NCBI GenBank assembly: GCA_012932295.1
Contig: JAAONU010000001.1
Span: forward strand, 19,158,120-19,222,119
Source of the DNA: Cyclina sinensis
Lineage: Eukaryota > Mollusca > Bivalvia > Venerida > Veneridae
Length of the DNA: 64,000 nt
Reading direction: 5' to 3'
Below the pieces are notes generated by a model, which made no database searches, was not told the origin of the DNA, and was given only the letters and a program-made list of their open reading frames with translations. Shown piece after piece: positions 1 through 11,442 of the stretch. Made by a program: the position numbers and the translations under genes. Every line of letters begins with the position of its first letter. The first letter of the stretch is position 1.

Positions 1-214
1 TAAGCTCAAACTTTGCAAAGTCAAATTAAATGGTTTAAGGCTTAGTTACCACAACTATTGTTGGCCAGTTAGACATCAATATTCTTTCTATATTCTGAAA
101 TCTTGTTCTATCATGTGTTGTCATATGGTTTATACTATATAGAAAAAGTCTTTGCAGAAGGACAAATTGTCTTAGCAATTAATACAGACACATTACATGT
201 AACGGATACACCAT

Positions 215-292
215 TGAAGCAGATCAGTGGTTAAATAGTAACGCGCTGGACTGGAAATCCAGCAGTCACGAGTTCGATACCCCTCTCATCCA
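215..292 (+). other. tRNA-Ser(GGA)-like sequence, probably a tRNA relic or SINE head
   Basis: An anticodon arm CTGGA-CTGGAAA-TCCAG reads as anticodon GGA. It is preceded by a D-arm-like TGGTTAAATAGTAACG and followed by a T-loop-like GAGTTCGATACCC. The T stem pairs poorly and a clean acceptor stem is not seen, so a functional tRNA is unlikely. A more decayed relative sits at 14,575-14,655 inside the second copy of the same block. Confidence 0.45.
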
Positions 293-589
293 ACAACATT
301 TCCAATGCTCTTTCGGACAAGACATAAAATAGATAAAACTGAGGATCCATGTGTCAGATCATACGGGCAACCGCTACTGAAGATAAGCTTTGATAATACA
401 TTCTTCTTCGCAGTGAGGATAACTGTACTCAAAGGGAAAATGTTTGTTTTCCTAAAGCTTAGTCGACAGGCACTGTCACAAAATTTTAGGAAACACTTGA
501 TCTTGAAAAGGTTGATATTGAACATAAAAAATGACCCTACATTTTAAGATCCCTTAAGCATTTTAAGATCCGAAATTTGAATGTGTTAC

Positions 590-706
590 CACTGGGTGGT
601 TTTTTCGTGGGTGTGAGTTTTGTTGGTGTTGCAGTTCTGGCCGTTGTCTCTGTATGTATGTTTGTCATCCTCATATTGGTTGAGCTACCAGCTGCTCCTA
701 TTGCGA
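590..706 (-). CDS. Candidate Ser/Thr/Pro-rich exon, short paralogue
   Basis: On the minus strand an acceptor TTCAATTTAG precedes a 117-base open stretch that ends at the donor G|GTAACA. It enters with 2 bases of a codon and leaves with 1, exactly like the exon at 14,893-15,150. The encoded peptide is rich in Thr, Ser and Pro, with segments such as TETTARTATPTKLTPTKKPP. This composition suggests an O-glycosylated stalk or mucin-like linker, but no conserved domain is visible and no partner exon was found. Support comes from the matched phase and splice sites in two copies rather than from homology. It could also be a decayed copy. Confidence 0.4.
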
Positions 707-840
707 CTAAATTGAAAAAAATTCAAAAGTTTCATTGAGAAAAACGTATCATCAGATATAAGACGAACAAAACTCTTCATCTATGAATAATGGCCAATAT
801 CATCAAACAAAAAGATGACAGGTAAACACTGAATAACAAA

Positions 841-2345
841 AGCAAATGTCACGTCAATGACTGGGGTGATACATTTAAATAACAACCCAAGCACGGAAAG
901 AGGTATGCAATTAAAAAAAAAATAATAATAAAAATAGAAAAATGATGAAAACTACAACAAGATGATAAAAATAGTATACATGCTATCCGTCAGAAGATAT
1001 CTCACGGTATAGATAACTGTGTTAACTTTATATTATCGTTATCTCGCTTTCTTGCTCGTGAAGATGGCTATCTCACACATGTATTAAACGTAATCTGAAA
1101 ATGGATATTTAGAACAAAGGCCATACATATTAACTTACACCTTAACAAAAGTCCGCTACACATTTGCTTTTATCTAAAAGATGTTGAATTCGCCATACAC
1201 CAGGTTCCAACATTTGCATCGAAGAGCTAAGCACCTAATGCGTGTCTTCAATGACTTAATATTTCAATTATTCCTACATTTCCACAAACAAACTTGAAAT
1301 ATGAACATTTGGGTTACATATCTCATGTCTGGTGTTTGCAGGACTCATCAAAAGAGCCCTGATTCACCACTCTTTGTCTATCTGATGAAGCCTTAAACTC
1401 TCCCAACGGTACCATACTCAGCCTTGATAACCAGATACGCTTCGCGAATGGCATAACGTCTCGATCACGTCTTACGCAACGCTCTTAGCTGACATAAACT
1501 ATGTAAAAGTAGAACATCTGAGAGGGTCAAGTACTTAAGAAAATTTCAGCTTTTTAACTAGATTTTAAAATAATAACCTAACCATTAAGCCCAAGTCCTG
1601 AAACGTTATGTTTCTAGTTTCCACTGTATCCAGGATCTAGTACATAGGTTAGGATAGGTCTGGGCCGCAAACTGTTGGGCATTACCGGTTCAAACGTACT
1701 TTTTTTGAGTTAAGCTTCAGTATCGTGAAGAACTATGATTGCATAGAAGTTATCGGAACGTGAGAGCAACGCAGTATTGAATTTGAATGCCTTTTACTTG
1801 TAGTTTGTATGCTTTTTGCAAAACATGTGAGACCACGCGCCGTTCACCGGCACTTCCATTTTGCTACGTTAAGTGTAGATAATCTAATTATCGAGCAGTT
1901 TTAAGTTTTAGATGCCTTACATCAAACCTGTACTGCACACGAGTTTAGAATCATCTCTGAAACTTTACTTTTCTGAATATTTAAATAGAATGAAATATTA
2001 TGTAGCATTTACGCCTTAAAACTTTAGAAGAAAAAACTTATAATCATTACCACAAGATATTTGTTTTTCAACAAATTTTGACCGTAAGATGTTTGTACCG
2101 TAGAAATAAATCAATGATAATTTAGGACCATAAAAACCCGCCTTAACAACTAAAGAATACACTTAAATAAGCAGGGATGAAAACATCAAAGACTCAGAAG
2201 TACTAGATTTGTACATTTATTTTAATAATCAGTTCAATTTCGAAAAAAAAATCCACAATTCGAAATCAAACATCAACGCGTTGAATTATTATACATAGGA
2301 TAAAGTCTTTATTGACCATTATTTCATAATCATTAATTATTATAT
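841..2345. other. Stretch without recognisable gene
   Basis: AT-rich sequence with no convincing exon, RNA gene or tandem repeat on either strand. Short open frames here lack codon character and recognisable motifs. Confidence 0.5.
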
Positions 2346-3080
2346 GTTAATAAATAAGTGATTTGATATTGGCCCTCTTATTTGTCCGAGGGCAGTCGTA
2401 TTGGCCCGAGGCCGTAGGCCGAGGGCCAATACGACTGACCCGAGGACAAATAACAGGGCCAATATCAAATCACTTATTTATTGACAATTTTATTAAATAA
2501 CAACAAATACTTATACTTAATTATGCGCAATTCTCTCGACATATCCCCTGATCTTCGCCAGACGACATTTGTAATTGATCATAGTCAGAAAATGCTTGTT
2601 TGTGTTTATGTAAAATCAACACGTTGTAAACTTAAAATATTGTCGGTTAAATACTACCAATTCATGCCGTGAATGTTTGAAATTACATTTATTTATGCAA
2701 CTTGTCGTCGTCCACAGATAGAACAAAATGGCTGCCATTTTCAGAAGCTTTTTGCTGAAATCTATATCAATTTTGGCCCTGCATTATTAGCCAATCAAAT
2801 TACTTCAAATGCGGGCTTTATATCTATATCACTTTTCGGCCCGGGGCCGAAAAGTGATATAGATATTGGCACTGTTATAAAGCAGGCCGTCGTGTTATTG
2901 AACGTGGCAGGTGCCTTTTTATAGGACTAATAACTTTAGTTATTTAATAACCGCCAATAAAATACCAGACGCCTGGCTTAATAAAACGTTGACTTTCTGA
3001 ATATCAGGGCCAATATCAATAACACTGATTGGCCCTCTTGTGCCTCAATATGATTGGCTTAAAGATCAGGGCCAAAAATT
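2346..3080. repeat. Dispersed repeat with terminal hairpins, copy 1
   Basis: The left part (2,346-2,486) is a near-perfect inverted repeat: AATAAATAAGTGATTTGATA and a GGCCC-rich arm mirrored around CCGTAGG. A second dyad (about 2,818-2,868) has CTATATCACTTTTCGGCC mirrored around CCGGGG. A related element with both hairpins in degraded form lies at 24,545-25,125. The intervening sequence has no credible coding capacity. This looks like a non-autonomous foldback element family. Confidence 0.65.
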
Positions 3081-3104
3081 GATATAGCATGGCATTTAAT
3101 ATTC

Positions 3105-3865
3105 AAGGACATTAATGCAAATTCAAGTACGGAATTGCATATTAAAGTACTGTATTGCATGTTCAGGTTCTTCACTGAAACTCAAGTACAGCATTGCATA
3201 TTCAAGCGATGCAATGCATACTCAAGTTTTGCTTATTCAATTACTGCATTGCATATTTAACTACTGCAATGCATGCTCAAGTTTTGCTTTGCGGATGCAA
3301 GTACTGCATAAAACTAAGTACGGCATTGTGTATTCAAAAACTCATGTAATATTTAAGTACAGTATTGCATATTCAAGAACTGCAATGCATACTCAAGCTC
3401 TGCATTGCATATGCAAGTATTGCATAAAACTTGAAGTACTTGAGGCATTTTGTATTCAATTATTATATTGCATATTTAAGTACCACATTGCATACTCTAG
3501 TTCCGCATTGTATATAAAAGTATGGCTTTACCATTTAAGTACGGCATTGTGTATTCAAAAACTCATGTAACATTTAAGTACAGTATTGCCTATTCAAGAA
3601 CTACATTGCATATTCAAGTTCTGCATCGCATATTCATGAATGGCATTTCTTATTCAAGTGATGCATTGCATATTCAAGTACAGCCATGCACAATCGAGTA
3701 TTGCATTGCATATTGAAGTACAACATTACATACTAAAGTTCTACATTGCATATTCAAGTACTGAATTGCATATATATTCAAGCACTGCATTGCATAATCA
3801 AGTACGGCCTTGCATACTGAAGTTCTGCATTGCATTTACAAGTACCGCATTGCATACACCAGACA
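3105..3865 (+). repeat. Degenerate about 20-bp minisatellite (GCATTGCATATTCAAGTACT type)
   Basis: Roughly 35-40 imperfect units of a 20-bp motif with consensus CTGCATTGCATATTCAAGTA run through this interval, with some units altered or shortened. The open frames across it are a consequence of the repeat lacking stops and are not genes. Confidence 0.9.
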
Positions 3866-3899
3866 AACAAGTTGTGAGCAGAAGCGAACATGTGTAATG

Positions 3900-4880
3900 T
3901 CTGACTCCTGAAGGAGGCAAATGTGTTTGACGTAATAAGACTTTAATGGTTGGCATATAAATCTCCTTAGGTAAATTTGTAATTAGTTTACTTACAGGCA
4001 ACGAGGCACACACATACTGCAAGTATCAACAACTTCATTGTCTGAAAAGTTGCAAATAAACAATAAACAACGACGCCAAGATGTACAAAAATGTAAATAC
4101 ACCTTAACAAAAATGTCCTATTTTTAATTCTCAAAGAAATCGAGATAAAAAGCCCCGTTGAAAGCATAATTATAAATGTGCTTTACTTACAAGCTGAAAC
4201 GTTTATTATAAAACAGCGACAAAATGAAAAGTTCTATTTTCTGTTTTCATCAATGTAACCCTTACATGACAAGAAACAGCAAATAAAATCATCAGAAATT
4301 AAAAACATAATACCAAGAAGTTTAGAAACGCTGCTATACCTTTATCTTTCCAAGTCTTTCCTAGCCTGTTTTGCCGAATTTACTCTTGTATCTGGGCTTG
4401 AACAATCTGTTATGACTTTAATGACGATTAAGTTAAATATGATCTCATAACCCTCATGTATCTTCAAAATTATCAAAATCTTTCCCTATCTGAATTATAA
4501 AAAGAGGGAACATTACAGGGTAAACATTTTCTGCCTGGTTTTGTAAGAAATGTAACTCAGAAGATGGTCTATAAGTGTAGTTTTAACTATGACAAGGTTT
4601 TGATCAGCTGAACAGTTTGATCTTAATTTTACTCATTGTACCCACCTCAGATTGAAAGATGGACAAGTTCATTATAAACTATCATAAGCAAGGTAAAAAA
4701 AGGTTAGAAAAGTTTCTTATATTAACTCTTCGAAAAAGAAATTACAACATCTTTAGGTGGATTTGCGTTCTGGTCACTATTCGACCAATAAAACTTTTCG
4801 TTCTAGGAATTCTCAAAAAAACATACGAAACGTTGAAAGCCCCTCTTGAAATTAGATTTTGAAATTAGTTTGTTCAAAAC
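3900..4880. other. Stretch without recognisable gene
   Basis: AT-rich sequence; no exon, RNA gene or repeat structure that I can support. Confidence 0.45.
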
Positions 4881-4882
4881 TA

Positions 4883-4966
4883 CGGTGGCACAGAGTTGAC
4901 ATGCACTACTCATTTTTTAAATTGCACTTCTTTTTCTTACCTGAGGGATCGACTAAGTATGTCGTC

Positions 4967-4997
<31 letters not shown>

Positions 4998-5042
4998 GTG
5001 CAATTAAAAAAGAGAGTAGTCCATGTCACCTCTGTGCCACCG
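4883..5042. mobile_element. MITE with TA target duplication
   Basis: Ends are inverted repeats: CGGTGGCACAGAG on the left and CTCTGTGCCACCG on the right. The homology continues inward (about 45 bases, including CACTACTC against GAGTAGTCC and AAATTGCAC against GTGCAATT). The element is flanked by TA on both sides (4,881-4,882 and 5,043-5,044), as expected for Tc1/mariner-type insertion. A (GA)n run lies inside. Confidence 0.75.
4971..4997 (+). repeat. (GA)n microsatellite
   Basis: Uninterrupted GA dinucleotide run inside the MITE; it produces a run of alternating Arg-Glu in a spurious frame. Confidence 0.95.
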
Positions 5043-5479
5043 TACAAAATAGCAGTTAATATGTAGACTTTAACCAAAATTGGTTTTGACACATTTACTT
5101 GTTCTGTGCCAGTCTGTTTAACAGCCTAATCTTGAGCATTTTTTAGAAAGGGTCAAGACAATCTTCAAATATATCCGGATCTATATACCTACCCCAAAGA
5201 ACAGCCTCTTTAAATACATGATAATCATGTTGAATACAAGTTATCAAACTTATATCCCGTTATCAAAAATAACCGCACGCCTTCATTTTAATAGATAAAA
5301 AAGAAATGATAATAAAAATTAGAGCTATCGCTGAATGCGATTAATACCCCCACTGATGTCCTTGATGGAGACGGAAATTACTTTTGTGGCAAAAGTAAAA
5401 GTGAAAAGAAAGACAACATTGTACAGATTATTGAATCAAGTAAGATTTTAAATCATCAAAACAAGGTTGAAATTGGTAA

Positions 5480-5945
5480 AATGAAAAGAAACCAAAACTA
5501 TGTAAACATTTAGTGGTCTGTGCTCAAATTTGAAACCAACCTGTATCTAATGATGTTACATTTGAGTTCAAAATATAATTACAATCCATTGACTCCATAA
5601 AGAGTTATCATCTGGAAACCATCTGTTTGCAAAATAACAGATAAAAATAATTGTGTAAATATTTAGTGATTCGAATCCAAATTTAAACTCGACCTGTACT
5701 TCATGTTGTGTCATCTGTGTACCAAAAATAATTTCAATCCAGTGACTCATTAAAGGATTATCATCTGTAAACCATTTTTTGTGCAAAATTGAAGATGAAA
5801 AGGAGCCATAACTATATAAACATTTAGTGGTCTGAACCCAAATTTAAACTCCACACGTATTTAATGATGTTACATTTGTGTACCCAAAATTATTTCAATC
5901 CATTAACTCCTTAAACAGTTATCATCTGGAAACCTTTTTTTGCAA
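5480..5945 (+). repeat. Tandem repeat, about 157-bp unit, three copies
   Basis: Segments resembling AAACATTTAGTGGTCTGAAC, followed by a CCAAATTTAAACTC block and by TTATCATCTGGAAACC, recur three times with substitutions. Dispersed bivalve-type repeat; no coding content. Confidence 0.8.
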
Positions 5946-6264
5946 AACTAAATATCTATAATGATGATTAGCAAAATCTTATTCTTAATGGTCAACATTA
6001 AACAAGTTATTACTTCCATAAAGTCTTACCTTCATTCCGAAGAATATTCAGTTCTATTAAACGGTGAACTAAAAGTTCATATCCCAATCGGGCCATTTTT
6101 ATCTTTAGTTTTGGTTTTAAAACATAAACTTTAACTGGAATATGACAGAATTCTTTCATTTCAAATATTTCAATTTTTTTCAATTGAAATAAAGCCTTTG
6201 GATATTGTAAATTACACAGAAAACTACACTGCAAATATCTTAAATCTCAGAACAGTTTATGAAC

Positions 6265-6905
6265 AAAAGGGCAGGGATGGTCCCGAATTGCTCACCTGAG
6301 TACATTGCCTGTACATCGGTCTCCTTTTAAGCAAACACCAAAAACAAAATTAGTTTCTGAATTGAAAATTCCTGGAACAAACTTGGTAAATATTCACCAG
6401 GCAATGCTTCATTTAAAATATCTAAACTCTTAGACAAACAGCTTCAGGCAAGACGATTTTCAAAGCTTTTTTTTCAAGACAACTTTTAAAACCAAAAATC
6501 CCTGGACCGGGTCAATATAATCTGAACTTTGTTGAGGTCAACTATACAATACTACATACCAAATATCAAAAGTCTAGAGCTTACAGATATTCGAGATATC
6601 ATCAAGAAAAACATCCTGAACAGGTTTCATTAAGACTTGATTAAAAATTTTGTCTTTAGAATGTTAACAAGGTTTTCCTTTAATTTGGCCCAGTGACCTA
6701 GTTTTTGATCCTGCATGATCCAATGTAGAAGTCGTCTGAGATAGCATCGAAACAAACATTCTAAACAAGTTCAATTAGGACTTGATAAAACATGTAGTCT
6801 CTGGAGTGTTAACAAGGTAAATTGTTGACGACATACGACAAACGACGGACAACCCGCCCATCACAAAATCTCACCCTGAGCATACTCATGTGAGCGATAA
6901 GAATG
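6265..6905 (+). repeat. Dispersed repeat with CTCACCTGAG-type ends, copy 1
   Basis: Starts near GGGCAGGGATGGTCC...GCTCACCTGAG and finishes near GAGCATACTCATGTGAGC, so the termini are loosely inverted. A clearly related copy is at 52,325-52,955 and a longer relative at 38,777-40,433. The interior is homologous between copies but encodes nothing recognisable. Confidence 0.75.
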
Positions 6906-7094
6906 ATAACTGCTAATCTGAAGTATTCTACACTGCTCACCTCAGTACTTTGGCTGTGTGTCTCAACAGAAGCAAAATTACAGTTTATGAATAAAACGTT
7001 TTCAAAGATCTTATATTCCATACAAATATAACTAATAGGAAGTTGGCAGTAGCGGTAAGCAGTAGCAGTTGGCAGTAGAATTTAAATCAAACGT

Positions 7095-7665
7095 GAAGTT
7101 GGCAGTAGCAGTACGAGCAGTAGCAGTAAACTAAAACGTGAAGTTGGCAGTAGCAGTACGAGCAGTAGCAGTAAACTAAAACGTGAAGTTGGCAGTAGCA
7201 GTACCAGCAGTAGCAGTAAACTAAAACGTGAAGTTGGCAGTAGCAGTACCAGCAGTAGCAGTAAACTAAAACGTGAAGTTGGCAGTAGCAGTACCAGCAG
7301 TAGCAGTAAACTAAAACGTGAAGTTGGCAGTAGCAGTACGAGCAGTAGCAGTAAACAAAAACGTGAAGTTGGCAGTAGCAGTACGAGCAGTAGCAGTAAA
7401 TAAAACGTGAAGTTGGCAGTAGCAGTACCAGCAGTAGCAGTAAACTAAAACATGAAGTTGGCAGTAGCAGTACCAGCAGTAGCAGTAAACTAAAACGTGA
7501 AGTTGGCAGTAGCAGTACGAGCAGTAGCAGTAAACAAAACGTGAAGTTGCCAGTAGCAGTACGAGCAGTAGCAGTAAACAAAACGTGAAGTTGGCAGTAG
7601 CAGTAACAGCAGTAGCAGTAAATAAAACGTGAAGCTGGCAGTAGCAGTAACAGCAGTAGCAGTAG
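7095..7665 (-). repeat. 45-bp satellite, left array
   Basis: About 12-13 units of CGTGAAGTTGGCAGTAGCAG followed by TACGAGCAGTAGCAGTAAAC and TAAAA (45 bases, occasional 43-44). Each unit contains two GCAGTAGCAGTA blocks. The same unit in reverse complement forms the array at 8,250-8,775. As 45 is a multiple of 3, frames stay open and give a 15-residue repeat in translation; I do not consider it a gene. Confidence 0.95.
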
Positions 7666-7728
7666 GAAAGTCTTAAAAGTCTTGAAAGTTTCAATGAAAA
7701 TAAATAAAAATAAAATTAAACATCAACA

Positions 7729-8245
7729 GACCCTCCCGAGTCTATTGCGTAGTTCTGCGACTGTTTCTGACACTCTTGCAAATTTTCATGAATTTTAGTG
7801 CCAATCCGAAAATGTCATTTTTTAATGTCTATGGACCCTCCTAAGTCGATTTTTCCGGTCTGCGACTGTTTCTGACACACTCGCAGACTTTCAGGAATTT
7901 TGGTGCCAATCGGGAAAATGTCATTTTTAATGTCTAAGGACCCTTCCTAGTCGATTTTACCGGTCTGCGACTGTTTCTGACACACTCGCAGACTTTCAGG
8001 AATTTTGGTGCCACTTGGGAAAATGTCATTTTTAATGTCTAGGGACCCTCCCTAGTCGATTTTATCGGTCTGCGACTGTTTCTGACACTCTGGCAGACTT
8101 TCAGGAATTTTGGTGCCGATCGGGAAAATGTCATTTTTAATGTCTATGAACCCTCCCGTGTTGATTTTACCGGTCTGCGACTGTTTCTGACACCCTCGCA
8201 GACTTACAGGAATTTGGTGCCACTTAAGAAAATGTCATTTTTAAT
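7729..8245 (+). repeat. About 104-bp satellite between the inverted arrays
   Basis: Five units beginning GACCCTCCC and containing TCTGCGACTGTTTCTGACAC, CAGACTTTCAGGAATTTTGG and AAAATGTCATTTTTAATGTC. It is unrelated to the 45-bp unit and fills the spacer of the inverted arrangement. Confidence 0.9.
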
Positions 8246-8249
8246 GTCT

Positions 8250-8775
8250 GCTCGTACTGCTAATGCCAACTTCACGTTTTAGTTTACTGCTACTGCTCGT
8301 ACTGCTACTGCCAACTTCACGTTTTAGTTTACTGCTACTGCTGTTACTGCTACTGCCAACTTCACGTTTTAGTTTACTGCTACTGCTGGTACTGCTACTG
8401 CCAACTTCACGTTTTAGTTTACTGCTACTGCTCGTACTGCTACTGCCAACTTCACGTTTTAGTTTACTGCTACTGCTGGTACTGCTACTGCCAACTTCAC
8501 GTTTTAGTTTACTGCTACTGCTGGTACTGCTACTGCCAACTTCACGTTTTAGTTTACTGCTTTTACTGGTACTGCTACTGCCAACTTCACGTTTTAGTTT
8601 ACTGCTACTGCTGGTACTGCTACTGCCAACTTCACGTTTTTGTTTACTGCTACTGCTCGTACTGCTACTGCCAACTTCACGTTTTAGTTTACTGCTACTG
8701 CTCGTACTGCTACTGCCAACTTCACGTTTTAGTTTACTGCTACTGCTCGTACTGCTACTGCCAACTTCACGTTTT
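8250..8775 (+). repeat. 45-bp satellite, right array (inverted)
   Basis: About 11-12 units of the 45-bp satellite in reverse complement to the left array (TTTTAGTTTACTGCTACTGC ... GCCAACTTCACG). Individual units vary at the same position (CTCGTA, CTGGTA or CTGTTA), as in the left array. Its open frame translates to repeats of LLLLLVLLLPTSRFS, a by-product of the repeat. Confidence 0.95.
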
Positions 8776-10154
8776 TTTACTGCTGCGTACTGCTACTGCT
8801 CACTTCCTATACATTACAAATATAAACCCCGGGAAGGAGATAGTAGCTTTGACGGGGAGAGCGGGTCGGAATGATTGTGATTTTTTTTCTAATGTACATA
8901 CTTTGAAACAAACGAACAAACGAAATAAAAATACGTCTAAAATTTTACATTGTTGGCATAACAGACAGATTTTCAATCCGCATTGCATTCTGACCTACGT
9001 ACTATCAAATATGTATTTTTGTTGAACTCTTTTCCATCATAGACTTACTTGTCCATTCTTTCTGCACAAAATTAATTCGATAATCGGTTTGTTGTTTTGA
9101 TAATGCGCAAAAAGCGTGTTTCTGAACAAAAGAAAATAAAAAAATGAAACATCAGTATGACAATTTTTTCATGAAACGTAAAGTTCCACGACATAAATGT
9201 CTTTGTGGCTTTTATCCGAAATCGTGACAATAGATTCCTGTTTAACAGTGCATATGTGGAGCGTCTGTTTCCGGAATAAGGTGAATAATCTCATGGAACA
9301 ACTTCTGGTAATTAGCTTAGTATAAGTACTTTTCCAATTTTTCAGTTTTTAGTCAATCGCATTCTTTCGATATTTTCACTGCACAGCACAGTACATCTTT
9401 ATTGTTTTTCGTTTATTCAGTGGCGTACAAGGAAGTGCGTATACCCGTATATTATTTTTATTTGACAAAATTTCGTTGCTGTGCTCAATATTTCAGATTC
9501 TAAACGTATACAGTTATAGTGTATACCTGACAAAACGACAATGTATGAAGGGAGTCAACATGGTGAGGCGAAAAATAGCGTAATGTATCTGCTTTCGGAT
9601 AACAACTGTGACTATTTACAAATTACAAGACCATCCCCGTATATGGTCCGAATATGTGGATAAACCAGTGTGGGCGCATTAATATATCAACGTTAAAGTG
9701 GACGTGTCCTTTGATGCCTCTCGCCAACAGTCTAAAAACTATATTGGAATGCAAAATTCTTTCATGTGCTATATGACATGTTTATGTTTTGTTGTCGATA
9801 TATTAACGTTTGACTGCTATTAGGTCTATTTTTGCTATATTCCTTTACTCACAGGTATATAGAGTTTGCAATGAAAAAAGAATAGATATGCAGTGGGAGG
9901 ACCGTATTCCTAACTTAAGCTGACTTAATCAGGTATCCAATAGTATATTAATATACTAATGCGGCTTTAATCTAAAATGTGTTTCATTACTCTGTGTTCT
10001 GTTTTCCACTGTACATATGAATGAAACAATCAATTATGACTTGTTCTTTTCAACTACTACAATGATAAGATACTGTTGTGTATCGTAAGCATTGCAAATA
10101 CATTTTATCTTGATACCTGAATTAGATAATTAATGCTCTGTTTTTAATTGACAG

Positions 10155-10575
10155 GTTACGGGAGAATTTAACCCAAAGTGAGAATGGCAATGTTCATCTC
10201 TCAGACATGGAACAAAACTTACTCGATAAATTTGCTGGGCAAGGAATAGGCAGGGCAGTGCAACATGTTTTGATAGGTATTCGTAAAGTCCCTGCAAAGC
10301 AGTACACTCGTCTAACCTGGAAAATGAAAGTGAAACATCAAGAGTTCTTCCTGCTACAGAATGTTACAGCAATGACAGAAATGTAGAACCTACACATCAA
10401 TGGTATGGTGAAACAATATAGCAGTAACCGTTTATTTCGGTCGCAATCCATTGTGAAACAAGAAAAGTTGTTTATAAATGGGTGTGTTTCTAGCGTCATG
10501 ACGCGCCTTAAAAAAATCGGGAACCAATTCGAAAATAAAATACACTTCGAACCAAGGGTGGCTACTCTAATGTAA
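10155..10575 (+). pseudogene. Unrecognised terminal exon, copy 1, with in-frame stop
   Basis: An acceptor TTTTTAATTGACAG precedes an open frame that reads LRENLTQSENGNVHLSDMEQ at its start and ends FEPRVATLM before TAA. The frame is the same as that of the copy at 59,502-59,909, but a TAG at 10,384-10,386 replaces the Lys codon of copy 2, truncating the product after 76 codons. Composition is basic and mixed, without membrane segments. I recognise no family. The equivalent exon in copy 2 lacks this stop, so copy 1 is the decayed one. It may be the 3' end of a multi-exon gene or of a mobile element carried within the duplication. Confidence 0.45.
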
Positions 10576-11442
10576 CGCATATCATGGCACATGTCACTTC
10601 TTTGGTTTTTTCATAGGTGCCGGGGCGTGTGTTAATTTCTTTTTATTTTCTCTGAAATATGACTGAGTATTTTACATGTTGTGTTTTCTGCAAATGAAGT
10701 AGAGCAAAATTTCGTCGAAATGGACCCGTGTTCTTATGAACGCAGAGGTTACTTCCCTTTCATTACAGTAATCCCATCTGAGCAATCGCATCACCCCGGC
10801 CTTTATGCTATGCAATTTTTACGAACCATACGGAAATACCCTAAGTTTTACGATTGCCCATCTGAGCTGTAGTATCACTGCGAAGAAAATAGTCGATCAC
10901 ACGAGATGCGGAATTTCAAGTTTGATCAGTAAATACACAACCAACAAGACTGACCAAAACTGCTTGAAAATGACGCTGAGGTGGCAGGAGACTGTTGCTA
11001 GTTGTTTAACTAATGGCCAGGGTCTGAAACCTGAATTTAATGCAAATCCAGGAAATAGGGTCATGCTACTGCTTAAAATATTTGTGAATTCTATATTGTG
11101 ATAATGACTGATTGAGGTGTACATTCTTCAATAATACGAGTAGCGTTGTTTTGACCTTGATTATGCAGTTGATAGTTTTCGGCCAAAAATTCGAAACTAC
11201 CAGCTCAGACTTACGGTGCTAGCTTTGAAAATGGAAGTAGGCGTATGACATGATTTCACTGAGAAATTGCCCCTTGTTTCAATTGACTTCGAGAGGTATG
11301 CATTTTAAATAGAAATCTGTCAAAAGTTATGCGTTTTTCAAGACAGTAAAAACTAAGCAGGTATGAGTTCTTAAAAGTTTCAGGTCAGATTGGCATTAGT
11401 ATATGTAAGTCACATACCGAGGAACTAACTACAGTACAATTT

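Larger units (their letters stand above)
41..840. repeat. Duplicated block, copy A
   Basis: The sequence from CCACAACTATTGTTGGCCAG onward recurs at 14,401-15,700 in the same orientation, with many substitutions and indels. Shared landmarks are the TTTGCAGAAGGACAAATT segment, a tRNA-Ser-like stretch, the CACTTGATCTTGAAAA segment and a Ser/Thr-rich exon on the minus strand. Because the shared part includes an exon and its splice sites, a duplicated gene segment is more likely than a simple transposon. Confidence 0.75.

Noticed and set aside
215..292. Functional tRNA-Ser gene
   Set aside because: Only the anticodon arm and parts of the D and T arms are convincing; acceptor pairing fails and the second copy is more decayed.
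3115..3897. Frames of 64-151 codons across the 20-bp minisatellite
   Set aside because: Purely repeat-derived; overlapping frames are equally open and there is no start or splice context.
7087..7694. Long Cys/Tyr/Gln and Leu-rich open frames in the 45-bp satellite (also 8,263-8,874)
   Set aside because: The unit length is a multiple of three and lacks stops, so frames stay open by arithmetic; two frames are open at once and units change phase where 43-44-base variants occur.
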